A stretch of DNA of 64,000 nucleotides from JBGSMF01 sp964651475. Its GTDB lineage: Bacteria > Chloroflexota > Anaerolineae > Fen-1058. Location of the stretch: NCBI GenBank assembly GCA_964651475.1, contig CAZYXV010000012.1, positions 1 to 64,000 of the forward strand, written 5' to 3'. Under the pieces are notes generated by a model. The model was given only the letters and a program-made list of their open reading frames with translations, was not told where the DNA came from and did not search any database. The position numbers and the translations under genes are program-made. This document shows, one piece after another, positions 37,592 through 47,054 of this stretch; position 1 is the first letter of the stretch, and every line of letters starts with the position of its first letter.

Positions 37592-40108
37592 TTAACTCGC
37601 GTCTCCCTCGCCGCTCCAGAAACGTGTTACACGCTCGGCCAATAACTGGTTTTCGGGTGATGTGAGATTCGGGTCGGCTTTGCATAACTCTTGAGCCTGG
37701 GCGCGCGCCAGCTCGAGGAGTTTGACGTCTGTAATGTTTGCCAGGCGCAGGTCGGGCAGCCCGCTCTGGCGTGTGCCGAAAAACTCGCCCGGGCCGCGCA
37801 ATTCCAGATCTTTTTCGGCCAGCTTGAAGCCGTCGTCGGTCGTCTCGATGGCGTGCAGTCGTTCGTCGCTGGCGGCGTTGCTCGAATCGGCCAGCAGCAA
37901 GCAATACGCTGGCGCCGGTCCGCGCCCCACGCGACCCCGAAACTGGTGCAGTTGCGATAGTCCAAAGCGGTTGGCGCCCTCAACCAGCATGACGGTGGCG
38001 TTGGGCACGTCAATGCCAACCTCGACCACGGAGGTAGACACCAACACGTCGAGTTCGCCGCGCGCAAACTGGCCCATGGTAGCTTCTTTGTCTTCGCTCT
38101 TCATGCGGCCATGCAGCAGCCCTAATCGCAATGAAGGAAACACGTTTTTCTTCAACCGCTCGTATTCGTCAACGGCGGCCTTGACTTCCAAATCGCGCGC
38201 CCTCAGTTTTTCGGATTCTTCGACCAGCGGGCAGATGATGAATGCCTGGTGATGTTGGGCGATTTGTGCCCTGATGAAATTATAGGCCCGTTCGCGCTCG
38301 GTGGGAAACAGCCAGTGGGTTTCGATTTTTTGGCGGCCAGGCGGCATTTCGTCAATGATCGAAAGATCGAGGTCGCCGTACAGGGTGAGAGCGAGTGTCC
38401 TGGGAATGGGCGTGGCGGTCATCACCAACATGTGGGGCAGGCAGCCTTGCGAAGTGTGGCGCAGGGCAGCGCGTTGCTGAACGCCGAAACGATGCTGCTC
38501 GTCAATAATCACCAATCCCAAATTGTGAAAGGCTACGCCGGCTTGAATCAGGGCGTGCGTGCCAACGACCACGTGGATTGTGCCATCGGCCAGGCCAGCG
38601 TAAACCTGTTCTTTTTCGGCTTCCGGTGTGCTGCCGGTCAGCAAGCGAAGGGTATGGGAGGAAAGATTGGACATTGAAGATGGAACCTCGTTGGCTGGCG
38701 CTTGGCCGTCAGTGGTCAAGATGTTTGTCAGGGTCTTGAAGTGCTGCTCGGCCAGGATTTCAGTTGGCGCCATCATGGCCACCTGCACGCCTGCCGCTAC
38801 CGCTGCTGCCGCCGCTGTTGCGGCAACGACAGTCTTGCCCGATCCTACGTCTCCTTGCAGCAGGCGATTCATCGGCGCAGTTTTTCTGACGTCGGCGAGG
38901 ATCTCGTTGACGGCGCGTTGCTGCGCGCCGGTCAGTGGGAAGGGCAGGCTGCCCAAGAATTGTTCGATGACGGTCGGGTCATATTCTAATGCCCGGCCGG
39001 GTTCGGCCTGCCAGGCGCGCCGCTGCACAAGCACGCCCACCTGGATTAGAAACAACTCGTCAAAAGCCAGCCGCTGGCGCGCGCGTTCCAGGTCGTTCCA
39101 ATCGTTAGGAAAGTGGATGTGTTTGAGGGCCGTGTTCAGGTTGACCAGTTGGGCCGACTCGATCACGCGCGCCGGCAGGTGATCAACGATGCGCGGCGCC
39201 CAATAATCTATGGTGCGTTTCATGAGCCTGCGCAGCCAGCGATTGCTGATGCCTTCCGTGAGCGGATAGATGGGGACGAGGCGGGCCGTGTGCAACAACT
39301 CTTTGTCGAGCGGCTCCCACTCTGGATTTTGAAATGTCAGCCGCCCCTGGTATTCTTCCACCTGGCCGCTGACGACGATTTGCATGCCGCGCGTGAGTTT
39401 GTCCAGCAAATACGCCTGGTTGAACCACGTACACTGGATCGTGCCCGAATCGTCGCTGAGGACGGCCTGGACAAGCTGGGCGCCGCCGCGCGTCCGGCGC
39501 AAACTGGCTTCCCATATCGTGGCCATAATGGTGACGTCTTCGCCGTATTCTAGCTGGCTGATGAGCTTGAGGCGGCGAAAGTCGTCGTAACGGCGTGGGT
39601 ATAGCTGTACCAGGTCGCGGATGGTCGTCACGCCCAGCCGTTTGAATTTGTCTGCATAGCCGGTGTTGATGCCAGACAGCGCCGTGATGGGCGCACCTAA
39701 TCCGAGCCGCTCGGCGGCGGCGCCTCTGGGTTTGGCTGGCGCTGTCCGGACGCGGCTCGCCCCGGGCTCGGTATCGGAATCGGGTTGCCCTGCATAGCCG
39801 TGGGGCGCATTGGCCTCGGCTTCCACTTTGAGCGGGGGCGGGGGGGGGCTTGCTTCCAAAAGGTGAGCAAGCGTCGCCTGTATTTGCTCGACCCGCGTTT
39901 GGCGAACGGCGCGCTCTTCCAGGGTTTTGTACGCGCGCAAAAATGACGCGACCTCTGCCGCCGCGACGGCTGCCTCGCCGGTCAGTTGCGCTGCCTCGTG
40001 TTCCCAGTGCTCGGCCATGCGTTCCAGCCCGCCGATCACAGCCCGGTCACGGTAGCCTTGCTCGGCTTCCAGTTTCAAAATTTTTAACAGTCTGTCTGTA
40101 ATGTCCAT
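37592..40108 (-). CDS. recG: ATP-dependent DNA helicase RecG
   Basis: 838 residues, about 140 longer than E. coli RecG because of an extra N-terminal helical and Pro-rich region (1-145), a form common in Chloroflexota and actinobacterial relatives. The wedge/OB domain covers about 150-330. Motor motifs follow: LLQGDVGSGKT (Walker A), IIDEQHRFG (DExH-type), MTATPIPRT and QFRGRVGRG. RecG reverses stalled replication forks. A 25-residue Ser/Asn-rich insert lies between the Walker A and DEQH motifs (TDGQAPANEVPSSMSNLSS). GGGAGG precedes the ATG. Confidence 0.96.
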   Translation of the reverse strand: MDITDRLLKILKLEAEQGYRDRAVIGGLERMAEHWEHEAAQLTGEAAVAAAEVASFLRAYKTLEERAVRQTRVEQIQATLAHLLEASPPPPPLKVEAEANAPHGYAGQPDSDTEPGASRVRTAPAKPRGAAAERLGLGAPITALSGINTGYADKFKRLGVTTIRDLVQLYPRRYDDFRRLKLISQLEYGEDVTIMATIWEASLRRTRGGAQLVQAVLSDDSGTIQCTWFNQAYLLDKLTRGMQIVVSGQVEEYQGRLTFQNPEWEPLDKELLHTARLVPIYPLTEGISNRWLRRLMKRTIDYWAPRIVDHLPARVIESAQLVNLNTALKHIHFPNDWNDLERARQRLAFDELFLIQVGVLVQRRAWQAEPGRALEYDPTVIEQFLGSLPFPLTGAQQRAVNEILADVRKTAPMNRLLQGDVGSGKTVVAATAAAAAVAAGVQVAMMAPTEILAEQHFKTLTNILTTDGQAPANEVPSSMSNLSSHTLRLLTGSTPEAEKEQVYAGLADGTIHVVVGTHALIQAGVAFHNLGLVIIDEQHRFGVQQRAALRHTSQGCLPHMLVMTATPIPRTLALTLYGDLDLSIIDEMPPGRQKIETHWLFPTERERAYNFIRAQIAQHHQAFIICPLVEESEKLRARDLEVKAAVDEYERLKKNVFPSLRLGLLHGRMKSEDKEATMGQFARGELDVLVSTSVVEVGIDVPNATVMLVEGANRFGLSQLHQFRGRVGRGPAPAYCLLLADSSNAASDERLHAIETTDDGFKLAEKDLELRGPGEFFGTRQSGLPDLRLANITDVKLLELARAQAQELCKADPNLTSPENQLLAERVTRFWSGEGDAS

Positions 40109-40164
40109 ACTGCGGCCTCCCGCCGCATGTTTGTAGCCAGCTCGTACAAGGGGTTGGTGAGCGC

Positions 40165-41007
40165 TTACTTGCCTCTGGCGACGGCCGCTAATCCGACCCC
40201 ATTGGGACCGACGTGTACTCCTATTGTCGGCGTGACCTCGACGATGGGTATGTATGTGCCTGGCACAAGCTGTCTGAATGATTCGGCCAACGCGGCGGCG
40301 GCGGGCGCGGCCGTTGTATGCATGACGGCCAGCGATTCCAGTTTGCCCAGGCCGGCGGCCATTTCGCCCAGACGCGCCCAGGAACGCGCCCGGGTGCGGA
40401 CGCGGTCCACCAGATCAACCGTGCCCTGATACAACCGTATCATAGGCTTGATGTTTAATACCTGCCCGATGAATGCCTTGGCCCATCCCACGCGCCCGCT
40501 GCGCCGCAAAAACTCGAGCGTGTCTAGCGCGGCGAATACGTAGACGCGCTCTTGCATCCCATCCAGCACGTTGATAATGTGCGCCAGGCTTGCCCCCGCG
40601 CGCGCCGCGCGCGCCGCGGCAATCGCCTGCCAGCCCAGTCCCATCGAAGTCGAGCGAGAGTCGTACACCGTCACGCGCACGCCGGGTATTCCCTGGCCGC
40701 CCAGGCGCGCCGCGTTGCACATGGTGCTCAGCGCAGCCGCCACGTGAATGGATAGGACCTCGTCGCCTGGCTGCGCGACGCCCCGGAACGTTTCTTCAAA
40801 TGTGCCCGAGCCGGGCGCGGCTGTGGTGGGCAACGGCGCGTTGCGCTCTGCCGCCAGGCGCGCGTAAAATTGCTCCCGTGTGATGGTGACGCCATCCACG
40901 AAACCCTGCGCGCCGAACATGATGAAACACGGCACCACCGTGATGTTTAATTCGGATACAAGTTCGGGGGGAATATCCGCCGTGCTATCGGTGACGATGT
41001 GAATCAT
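40165..41007 (-). CDS. DegV-family fatty-acid-binding protein (FakB-like), copy 2
   Basis: 280 residues. IHIVTDSTADIP at the start, PGSGTFEETF and SIHVAAALS match the DegV/FakB fold, which holds a fatty acid for phosphorylation by FakA. It lies six bases after the other DegV gene, and FakA is upstream in the same operon. The sequence differs markedly from copy 1, so the two may prefer different chains, as FakB1/FakB2 do. Confidence 0.93.
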   Translation of the reverse strand: MIHIVTDSTADIPPELVSELNITVVPCFIMFGAQGFVDGVTITREQFYARLAAERNAPLPTTAAPGSGTFEETFRGVAQPGDEVLSIHVAAALSTMCNAARLGGQGIPGVRVTVYDSRSTSMGLGWQAIAAARAARAGASLAHIINVLDGMQERVYVFAALDTLEFLRRSGRVGWAKAFIGQVLNIKPMIRLYQGTVDLVDRVRTRARSWARLGEMAAGLGKLESLAVMHTTAAPAAAALAESFRQLVPGTYIPIVEVTPTIGVHVGPNGVGLAAVARGK

Positions 41008-41013
41008 GCACGT

Positions 41014-41868
41014 TTACCCAAGCCCTTCGTAGACGACGATGCCTAGCCCATCTGGCCCGATGTCACATCCCAGGGCCGGGCCGTAGCGCATGACGGGGTA
41101 GGTGTAGTGAGGGCAATTTAACGTCAACCGATCCAACAGCAATTGGGTGTCTTCTGGCAGGGTGCTGGCGCCGTGCAAGATAGTGACGAGTTCAATGCGT
41201 GTAAACTCGGACACGAACTCGACGAGCTTGTCTATGGCTCTCTCGCGCGTGCGCACTTTTTCCATGGGGATGATTTGTCCATCCTCAATGGTGAGAAACG
41301 GCTTGATGCCCAGCATCGTTCCCAGAATGGCTTGCGATTTGCCGATGCGTCCGCTGTGTTCCAGGCAATTCAGCGAGCGCGTAAAGAACACCGTATAGAT
41401 GTGTGGAATCATGCCGCGCATCATCCTGACGATATCGTCCAAGGACTCGCCGCGTTGCGCGGCCTGGGCTGCGGCCTCGACCAGGATGCTCAGCCCCACC
41501 GAGGTGGTTGAAGAATCCACCACGATGATCTTGCTGCGCCCCAGGTAATCGGAGGCGGCTGCCTGAGCGCGCTCCACCACCTCGCCCAACTTGCTCGACA
41601 TGTGGATAGACAGGATTTGGTCGGTGCTGCGCAAAATTTCGCTGTACAGGCCCCGAAAGTCTTCCAACACCGGCGCGCGATAAAAAGGATGGTGCTGGCC
41701 TTCTACCAGCCGTTCAAAAAATTCGTCTTCCGATAGATTCACCCCATCGGTAAAGAATTCCGGTCCAAACTTGATGACGAGTGGCATGACCGTAATGCCC
41801 AATGCCGCCGGTGTAGCCGGATTGGTAAAGTGCGCTGCGCTATCAGTGACAATATGAACTTTACCCAC
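41014..41868 (-). CDS. DegV-family fatty-acid-binding protein (FakB-like), copy 1
   Basis: 284 residues, starting at GTG 41868 with AGGAG eight bases upstream. VHIVTDSAAHFTNP, FRAPVLEDF-type lipid-entry residues and QILSIHMSSKLGEVVERAQ place it in DegV/FakB. It follows the FakA gene by 22 bp and forms the substrate-carrier part of the fatty-acid kinase. Confidence 0.93.
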   Translation of the reverse strand: MGKVHIVTDSAAHFTNPATPAALGITVMPLVIKFGPEFFTDGVNLSEDEFFERLVEGQHHPFYRAPVLEDFRGLYSEILRSTDQILSIHMSSKLGEVVERAQAAASDYLGRSKIIVVDSSTTSVGLSILVEAAAQAAQRGESLDDIVRMMRGMIPHIYTVFFTRSLNCLEHSGRIGKSQAILGTMLGIKPFLTIEDGQIIPMEKVRTRERAIDKLVEFVSEFTRIELVTILHGASTLPEDTQLLLDRLTLNCPHYTYPVMRYGPALGCDIGPDGLGIVVYEGLG

Positions 41869-41890
41869 GAACTGCTCTCCTCACGTGTGT

Positions 41891-43588
41891 CTATTCTGCG
41901 CTCAAGATGTAATGGTAGTGAGGTTGCCCGCCTTCGACTACTTCTACCTCTTGGGATGGAAACCGTTCGCGGATGGCTTTGGCCAACGCTTCGGCTTGCT
42001 GGCTGGAAATCTCCTCGCCGTAGTATAGCGTGACGATTTCACGTGATTGCACGTTCATCTGATCTAACAGTTGCCAGACAACTTGTTCGACAGTGTGCCC
42101 GGAGGCGCTCAGGTTGTCATCCAGCAGGCCGATGATTTGGCCGGCGTTTACCTGGAGGCCATTGATTTCAATGGCGCGCGTGGCAACCGTCACTTCGCCG
42201 GTTTGAACGTTGTTCGCCGCCGTCTCCATGGCCGTTATATTGGCCGGCATATCCATCTGGATATTGAACGCCAGTTGCGCCGCGATGCCCTGGGGAATGC
42301 TGCGCGTCGGCACAACCTGCACGTGTTTGGGCGATAACTCGGCGGCCTGGCGCGCTGTCATCACCACGTTGCCATTGTTAGGCAAGAGGATGACGCGCTC
42401 GGTGGGCAAGGTTTCGATGGCCTGCAAGAATTGCTCTGTGCTGGGGTTCATCGTTTGACCGCCCGGGATCACCACGCTCGCGCCCAGGCTGCTGAACACG
42501 CGCGCGAGGCCGTTGCCCGGCGCCACGGTGATGGTGGCAATTTGGCCTGGCTCGATGGTCGCCGGCGGCGCGATGACGGGCGCTTCAGTGCGTCCCATAA
42601 TATATTCCTGGTATTGAGCTTGCATATCCTCGACGACCACGTCGCGCAAACTGCCCAGCTTGACGCCATAACTGATGGGCACGCCAGGATCGGGGACGTG
42701 AATGTGTACCTTGACGATCTCCGAGTCGCCGACAATCAAGGCCGACTGGCCCATAGCGCTGATTGTCTCGCGCACGGTGCTCACGTCTAGCTTGTGGCCG
42801 ACGATGATAAATTGCACGTCATAGCCATAGCCTTCCGCCTCCAACATCCCGATGGGTTGGGCGGGCTGCGGCTCGCGAGCGGCCGGTAAATCTACGGATA
42901 CTGCGAGTGTCTGATCAATGTCAACGGTTTCGCCGAGCAGATAACGCAACATACCCTCCAGGATAATAAAATAGCCTTGCCCCCCGGCGTCCACCACGCC
43001 GGCTTGTTTGAGAATGGGCAACTGGGTGGGGGTGCGGGCCACGGCCTCTTTGCCGCGCGCGACCATAGTTTCCAAAATGAGCACCAGGTCATCCGTGCCT
43101 TGAGCGGCATCGCTGCACGCCTTGGCTATTTCGTCCGCCACAGTCAGAATCGTGCCTTCCACCGGCTTGACGACGCCTTTGTAGGCGGTATCGGATCCTT
43201 CGCGCAGCGCGCGCGCCATGTCGTTGGCCGTCAGCACGCGGATGTCGCTTAGAGCGCGCGCAAATCCGCGCCAGAGCTGTGAAAGAATCACGCCGGAATT
43301 GCCGCGCGCGCCCATCAACGCGCCGTGTGCTACGGCGTGCGCCAGCCGCCCGATGTGATCTTCGGGCGAATGTTCGATTTCGGCCCAGGCAGACTGCATG
43401 GTCAATAACATGTTCGTTCCCGTGTCGCCATCGGGCACAGGAAAAACATTCAGCGCGTTGATGGCCTGTTGATGGTGGCGCAGCCAGCTCAGCGAGGCTT
43501 TGACCAGTCGCTTTAGCCCCTGGCCACTCACGGTCAATAATGGGCCTCGTGTGCGGCGCTCGCGCGCAGGGTGATACTGATCGGTCAC
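41891..43588 (-). CDS. fakA: DAK2-domain fatty acid kinase
   Basis: About 565 residues from GTG 43588, set by GGGGAGG six bases upstream; an in-frame TTG at 43603 lies before that site. The N-terminal DhaL/DAK2 kinase domain includes NALNVFPVPDGDTGTNMLLTM (metal-binding Asp residues), GARGNSGVILSQLWRG and VDAGGQG. The middle and C-terminal parts (PGNGLARVFSSLGASVVIPGGQTMNPS; LLPNNGNVVMTA) are the FakA C-domain. FakA phosphorylates fatty acids bound to FakB, feeding phospholipid synthesis. It sits 15-20 bp after asp23 and before two FakB-like genes. Confidence 0.95.
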   Translation of the reverse strand: MTDQYHPARERRTRGPLLTVSGQGLKRLVKASLSWLRHHQQAINALNVFPVPDGDTGTNMLLTMQSAWAEIEHSPEDHIGRLAHAVAHGALMGARGNSGVILSQLWRGFARALSDIRVLTANDMARALREGSDTAYKGVVKPVEGTILTVADEIAKACSDAAQGTDDLVLILETMVARGKEAVARTPTQLPILKQAGVVDAGGQGYFIILEGMLRYLLGETVDIDQTLAVSVDLPAAREPQPAQPIGMLEAEGYGYDVQFIIVGHKLDVSTVRETISAMGQSALIVGDSEIVKVHIHVPDPGVPISYGVKLGSLRDVVVEDMQAQYQEYIMGRTEAPVIAPPATIEPGQIATITVAPGNGLARVFSSLGASVVIPGGQTMNPSTEQFLQAIETLPTERVILLPNNGNVVMTARQAAELSPKHVQVVPTRSIPQGIAAQLAFNIQMDMPANITAMETAANNVQTGEVTVATRAIEINGLQVNAGQIIGLLDDNLSASGHTVEQVVWQLLDQMNVQSREIVTLYYGEEISSQQAEALAKAIRERFPSQEVEVVEGGQPHYHYILSAE

Positions 43589-43606
43589 CGTGACCCTCCC
43601 CAATGT

Positions 43607-43960
43607 CTAATCCGGGTCGCTCACGCGCAAGCTTTGAACGTGAACGTTGACGCGTTCCACCGGGATGTCCAGGGCGCGTTCTACACTGTACTTGACGACA
43701 TTCATAATGCTGTGCGCCACCGACGAGATGCGCGTTCCATATTCAATGATGACGTAAATGTCAATGACAATCCGGTCATCCAAAAGGTGCACGTCAATGC
43801 CCTGAAAACTAGGCGGTTGGAACGCTTTCACCAGGCCGTCGGCGATATTCTTGGAGGCTAAACCCACCACGCCATACGAACTGACTACAGCGTGCTTGGC
43901 GATGGTCGCTACAGCATTTGGCGATATTTCAATTTTACCTAACCCCGTCTTTTCTGTCAT
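43607..43960 (-). CDS. Asp23/Gls24-family envelope stress protein
   Basis: 117 residues. GKIEISPNAVATIAKHAVVSSYGVVGLAS is the Asp23 signature, and the rest is a compact alpha-beta domain (VIDIYVIIEYGTRISSVAHSIM). Small soluble protein thought to coat the membrane in Gram-positives. First gene of the asp23-fakA-fakB-fakB-recG run; ATG preceded by GAGGAG. Confidence 0.94.
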   Translation of the reverse strand: MTEKTGLGKIEISPNAVATIAKHAVVSSYGVVGLASKNIADGLVKAFQPPSFQGIDVHLLDDRIVIDIYVIIEYGTRISSVAHSIMNVVKYSVERALDIPVERVNVHVQSLRVSDPD

Positions 43961-44023
43961 AAGCTCCTCGCATCAGGCAGCGTGCAATCGGCTTTATACT
44001 ATTTACCCTGGCAGCCGGCCTAC

Positions 44024-44052
44024 TTGCAGAAAACTCTGTTCTATGGTATTAT
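44024..44052 (+). promoter_or_regulatory. Promoter of rpmB
   Basis: TTGCAG (44024-44029), a 17-bp spacer and TATTAT (44047-44052) on the plus strand. The start near 44059 leaves about 48 nt before ATG 44107. Confidence 0.65.
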
Positions 44053-44106
44053 CCGCCCGCTTGGCCGCAGGACTTGCGGCGAATGAACTTGTATGAGGTG
44101 ATGACA

Positions 44107-44289
44107 ATGGCAAAATGTGAATTGTGCGGCAAGGAGCCTCAATTTGGTCACAATGTTAGCCACTCCAAGCGCGCCACCAATCGGCAGTTCAAGCCCAACG
44201 TGCAAAAGCGGCTGATTGAAATTGGCGGGCAGCGCCGCCGCCGGTACGTGTGCGCTCAATGTTTGCGCACCCTCAACAAGGGCAAATAA
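44107..44289 (+). CDS. rpmB: 50S ribosomal protein L28
   Basis: 60 residues. AKCELCGKEPQFGHNVSHS with a CxxC pair, then RRRRYVCAQCLRTLNKGK with a second pair, is a zinc-binding L28. ATG 44107 follows GAGGTG by six bases. It diverges from the asp23-fakA operon, a common neighbour arrangement in many bacteria. Confidence 0.97.
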   Translation: MAKCELCGKEPQFGHNVSHSKRATNRQFKPNVQKRLIEIGGQRRRRYVCAQCLRTLNKGK

Positions 44290-44316
44290 TTTTTTGTTTG
44301 CGCCCTTGCAGATATG

Positions 44317-44343
44317 ACGCGCCGGGCTACAAGCTCGGCGTGT
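44317..44343 (+). terminator. Terminator between rpmB and rpe
   Basis: ACGCGCCGGGCT and AGCTCGGCGTGT pair (one mismatch) around ACA, followed on the plus strand by TTCTTTT. It ends rpmB; rpe converges from the right. Confidence 0.75.
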
Positions 44344-44348
44344 TTCTT

Positions 44349-45029
44349 TTAAGATGCAAGCTTGACGCTGGATATAGCCGCCCGGAGGCGTTGAATGGAT
44401 GGCGCAATTCCCTCGCCTGCCGCAAACACCGCCGAGCCGGCCACCAGCACGCGCGCGCCGGCCGCCACTACGGCGGGAATGGTTTGCGGATTGATGCCGC
44501 CGTCCACTTCCAATTCCGCCGCGCTGCTAATCTGGTCGAGCATCGCGCGCACGCGCGCGATCTTGTTCACTATATTGTCAATGAACGCCTGGCCGCCAAA
44601 ACCAGGACTGACCGTCATCACCAGCAACAAATCAATGTCTTGCACGATCTCTTCAACCGTTCCCAAGGGCGTGGCGGGATTGAGTGACACGCCGGCGCGT
44701 GCCCCCAATTCGTGAATGTATTGGATGGTACGGTGCAGGTGCGGGCAAGCCTCGACGTGCACGGTGAGTATGTCTGCCCCAGCCCGAACAAAGCTTTCCA
44801 CATATCGTTCTGGCTCGATCATCATCAAGTGAACATCCAAGGGCAGTCGCGTCGAGCGGCGAGCCGCCTGCACAACTATCGGCCCGACAGTCAGATTGGG
44901 CACAAAACAACCATCCATCACATCCACGTGAATGTAATCCGCGCCAGCCACTTCGGCCTGGGCAATTTGATCGCCCAGATGGGCAAAATCGGCAGACAAG
45001 ATGGACGGCGCAAGCTTGATTTGTGGCAT
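44349..45029 (-). CDS. rpe: Ribulose-phosphate 3-epimerase
   Basis: 226 residues of the TIM-barrel epimerase: KLAPSILSADFAHLG (first strand with catalytic Ser/Asp), DYIHVDVMDGCFVPNLTVG (metal ligands), LPLDVHLMMIEPERY, MTVSPGFGGQAFI and LEVDGGINPQTI. It interconverts ribulose-5-phosphate and xylulose-5-phosphate in the pentose phosphate pathway. Confidence 0.96.
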   Translation of the reverse strand: MPQIKLAPSILSADFAHLGDQIAQAEVAGADYIHVDVMDGCFVPNLTVGPIVVQAARRSTRLPLDVHLMMIEPERYVESFVRAGADILTVHVEACPHLHRTIQYIHELGARAGVSLNPATPLGTVEEIVQDIDLLLVMTVSPGFGGQAFIDNIVNKIARVRAMLDQISSAAELEVDGGINPQTIPAVVAAGARVLVAGSAVFAAGEGIAPSIQRLRAAISSVKLAS

Positions 45030-45138
45030 TGGGGCAATGATACACTGCTATGCCCAAAAAAGCAAGGGTTTCTTGTGTATTTGTCTAAAAACAAATAACG
45101 TCAAACGATTTGTATAAAAAAGTGTATGGCGCCTGATT

Positions 45139-46212
45139 TCAGGCAGAATGATGGGCTGACTGGCTCGACTGCCGTAGTTGGCCGCAGCCGGCCTGAATAT
45201 CTATGCCGCGCCGCAGGCGCAAGGTGTTGGGAATGTGGGATTGTTCGAGGATAGCGCAAAATGCCTCGATGTGAGCCTGAGGAGAAGCCGCGCCGGCAAA
45301 ATCTGCCGTCGGGTTGAGGGGAATCAAATTGACGTGGCACAGTACGCCCTTGAGCAGGCGTACCAATGCCCGCGCCTGTTCGGGGGTGTCGTTGACGTTT
45401 TCAATCAGCGCCCACTCAAAACTGACGCGCCTGTGGGTTTGCCGGATGTACTCGCGCACAGTGTTCATCAACTCGGCTAGTGGGTAGCGCTGGTTGATGG
45501 GAACGAGCTTGTCGCGCAGTTCGTCTGTGGCGGCGTGCAGCGAGATAGCCAGATTAATTTGCATCTCCTCGCCGGCCAACCTTTCGATGCCAGGCGTCAG
45601 TCCCACCGTGCTCACCGTCATGCGCCGCGCGCCCAAGTTGAACCCCGCCGGATCGTTCAAGCGGCGCGCCGCTTGCATAAAATTATCATAGTTGGCAAGC
45701 GGCTCACCCATCCCCATAAAGACGACATTAGAGATGGGGCGTTGGGTGTTGGAGCGGGCAAAGTAAAGAACTTGCTCGACGATTTCACCGGAATCAAGAT
45801 TGCGCTGCAGCCCGCCCTGGCCGGTAGCGCAAAACGAGCATCCCATGCCGCAGCCGGCTTGCGTAGAGATGCAGGCGGTGCGCCGCCGCTCGTATTCCAT
45901 CAGCACGCTTTCGATGTGCGCGCCGTCGGGCAGTCGAAAGAGCAGCTTGCGTGTGCGACTATCCCCCGAAACTTGCTCGGCCACTGGCGAGAGGCGATTG
46001 AACACGAACGCGTCGTTCAGGCGGGCGCGCACGTCGTTGGGCAAATCGCTCATCTCGTTGAACGAGCCGGCTAGTTTTTGGTAGAGCCACGACCAGACCT
46101 GCCGGGCGCGATAAGTGGGCTGTCCCCATTCGGTCAGGTGCGTTGCCAGTTCTGTCGGCGACACGTCGAAAACCGATACGGCCTTTCCGGGCTGGCGCGC
46201 GCCAGAGTTCAC
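45139..46212 (-). CDS. rlmN: 23S rRNA/tRNA adenine-2 methyltransferase RlmN
   Basis: About 357 residues. The radical SAM cluster motif is GCGMGCSFCATGQGG (Cys-x3-Cys-x2-Cys), with VFMGMGEPLANYDN and NLIPLNP nearby and the conserved acceptor Cys near the C-terminal end (GIDIQAGCGQLR). RlmN methylates C2 of A2503 in 23S rRNA and of A37 in some tRNAs. GTG 46212 is chosen: it overlaps the upstream TGA (GTGA) and has AGAGG seven bases before it; GTG 46230 is a longer alternative. A weak hairpin overlaps the stop codon. Confidence 0.95.
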   Translation of the reverse strand: MNSGARQPGKAVSVFDVSPTELATHLTEWGQPTYRARQVWSWLYQKLAGSFNEMSDLPNDVRARLNDAFVFNRLSPVAEQVSGDSRTRKLLFRLPDGAHIESVLMEYERRRTACISTQAGCGMGCSFCATGQGGLQRNLDSGEIVEQVLYFARSNTQRPISNVVFMGMGEPLANYDNFMQAARRLNDPAGFNLGARRMTVSTVGLTPGIERLAGEEMQINLAISLHAATDELRDKLVPINQRYPLAELMNTVREYIRQTHRRVSFEWALIENVNDTPEQARALVRLLKGVLCHVNLIPLNPTADFAGAASPQAHIEAFCAILEQSHIPNTLRLRRGIDIQAGCGQLRQSSQSAHHSA

Positions 46213-47054
46213 GCCAGCGCCTCTTGCCACACGCGCGTCAACTCGGCGATGTTTTCAAAGATGAGATCAGGCTGGGCCGGGTAGCGTTCGGCCTCCTGGC
46301 GAGTGTGCACGCCGCTGCACACAAAGATTGTCATCAGGCCGGCCCGGTAGCCGCCTTCAATGTCGGTCTCCAGCCGGTCTCCAAGCATGGCTACCGATGT
46401 GGCATCCAATCCCACTCGCGCCAGCGCCTGGTCGAACATGGCCTTGCCGGGTTTGCCGATGATGAGCGGCTCGACGTCGGTTGCGGCTTGCAAAAAAGCC
46501 AGGTTGGCGCCGTTGCCCGGCAGCAGCCCGTCTTCGCTGGGCCAGGTGCGGTCGGCGTTGGTGCCCACGAATCGAGCGCCGCCACGAATCAACTGTGTGG
46601 CGCGCGCCAGCTTGTTCCAGGTCAGGTTGCGATTCCAGCCCACCACCACGGCATCGGCTTGCGCGGCGTCTTCAGGCACCACCACGAGTCCGCGCTCGGC
46701 GAGCGCATGTTCGAGCGGCGTTTCACCAATGACAAAGATGCGCGCGCCCGGCATAATAGTCGCCAGGTGTTCGGCGGTGACTTCTGCCGCGCACAAGATT
46801 TCTGCGCGGGATACCTGGACGCCCATGCCGGCCAGCCGCTGTACATAGTCCAACGACGTTTTGCTGGCATTATTGGTCGCCAGCGCGACGCGGATGTTTG
46901 CCTGGCGCAGGAAGGCGAAAAACTCGATCAGCCCTGGCATTGGCTCGCGGCCACGCCACAAGACGCCATCCATGTCCGAGATCAACCCCTGGATGTTGCG
47001 GAGGGCCAGAGCATACGATTGAGAATTAAAGGTCAAAGGTTGAACGTTAGTCAT
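46209..47054 (-). CDS. HAD-IIA family hydrolase (NagD-like)
   Basis: 281 residues. LISDMDGVLWRGREPMPG (motif I with nucleophile Asp), ALATNNAS (motif II), IIGKPGKAMFDQAL and AMLGDRLETDIEGGYRAGL (motifs III and IV) identify the NagD/p-nitrophenylphosphatase class, acting on small phosphorylated metabolites. GGAGA five bases upstream of the ATG; the start overlaps the yqeC stop by 8 bp. Confidence 0.94.
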   Translation of the reverse strand: MTNVQPLTFNSQSYALALRNIQGLISDMDGVLWRGREPMPGLIEFFAFLRQANIRVALATNNASKTSLDYVQRLAGMGVQVSRAEILCAAEVTAEHLATIMPGARIFVIGETPLEHALAERGLVVVPEDAAQADAVVVGWNRNLTWNKLARATQLIRGGARFVGTNADRTWPSEDGLLPGNGANLAFLQAATDVEPLIIGKPGKAMFDQALARVGLDATSVAMLGDRLETDIEGGYRAGLMTIFVCSGVHTRQEAERYPAQPDLIFENIAELTRVWQEALA

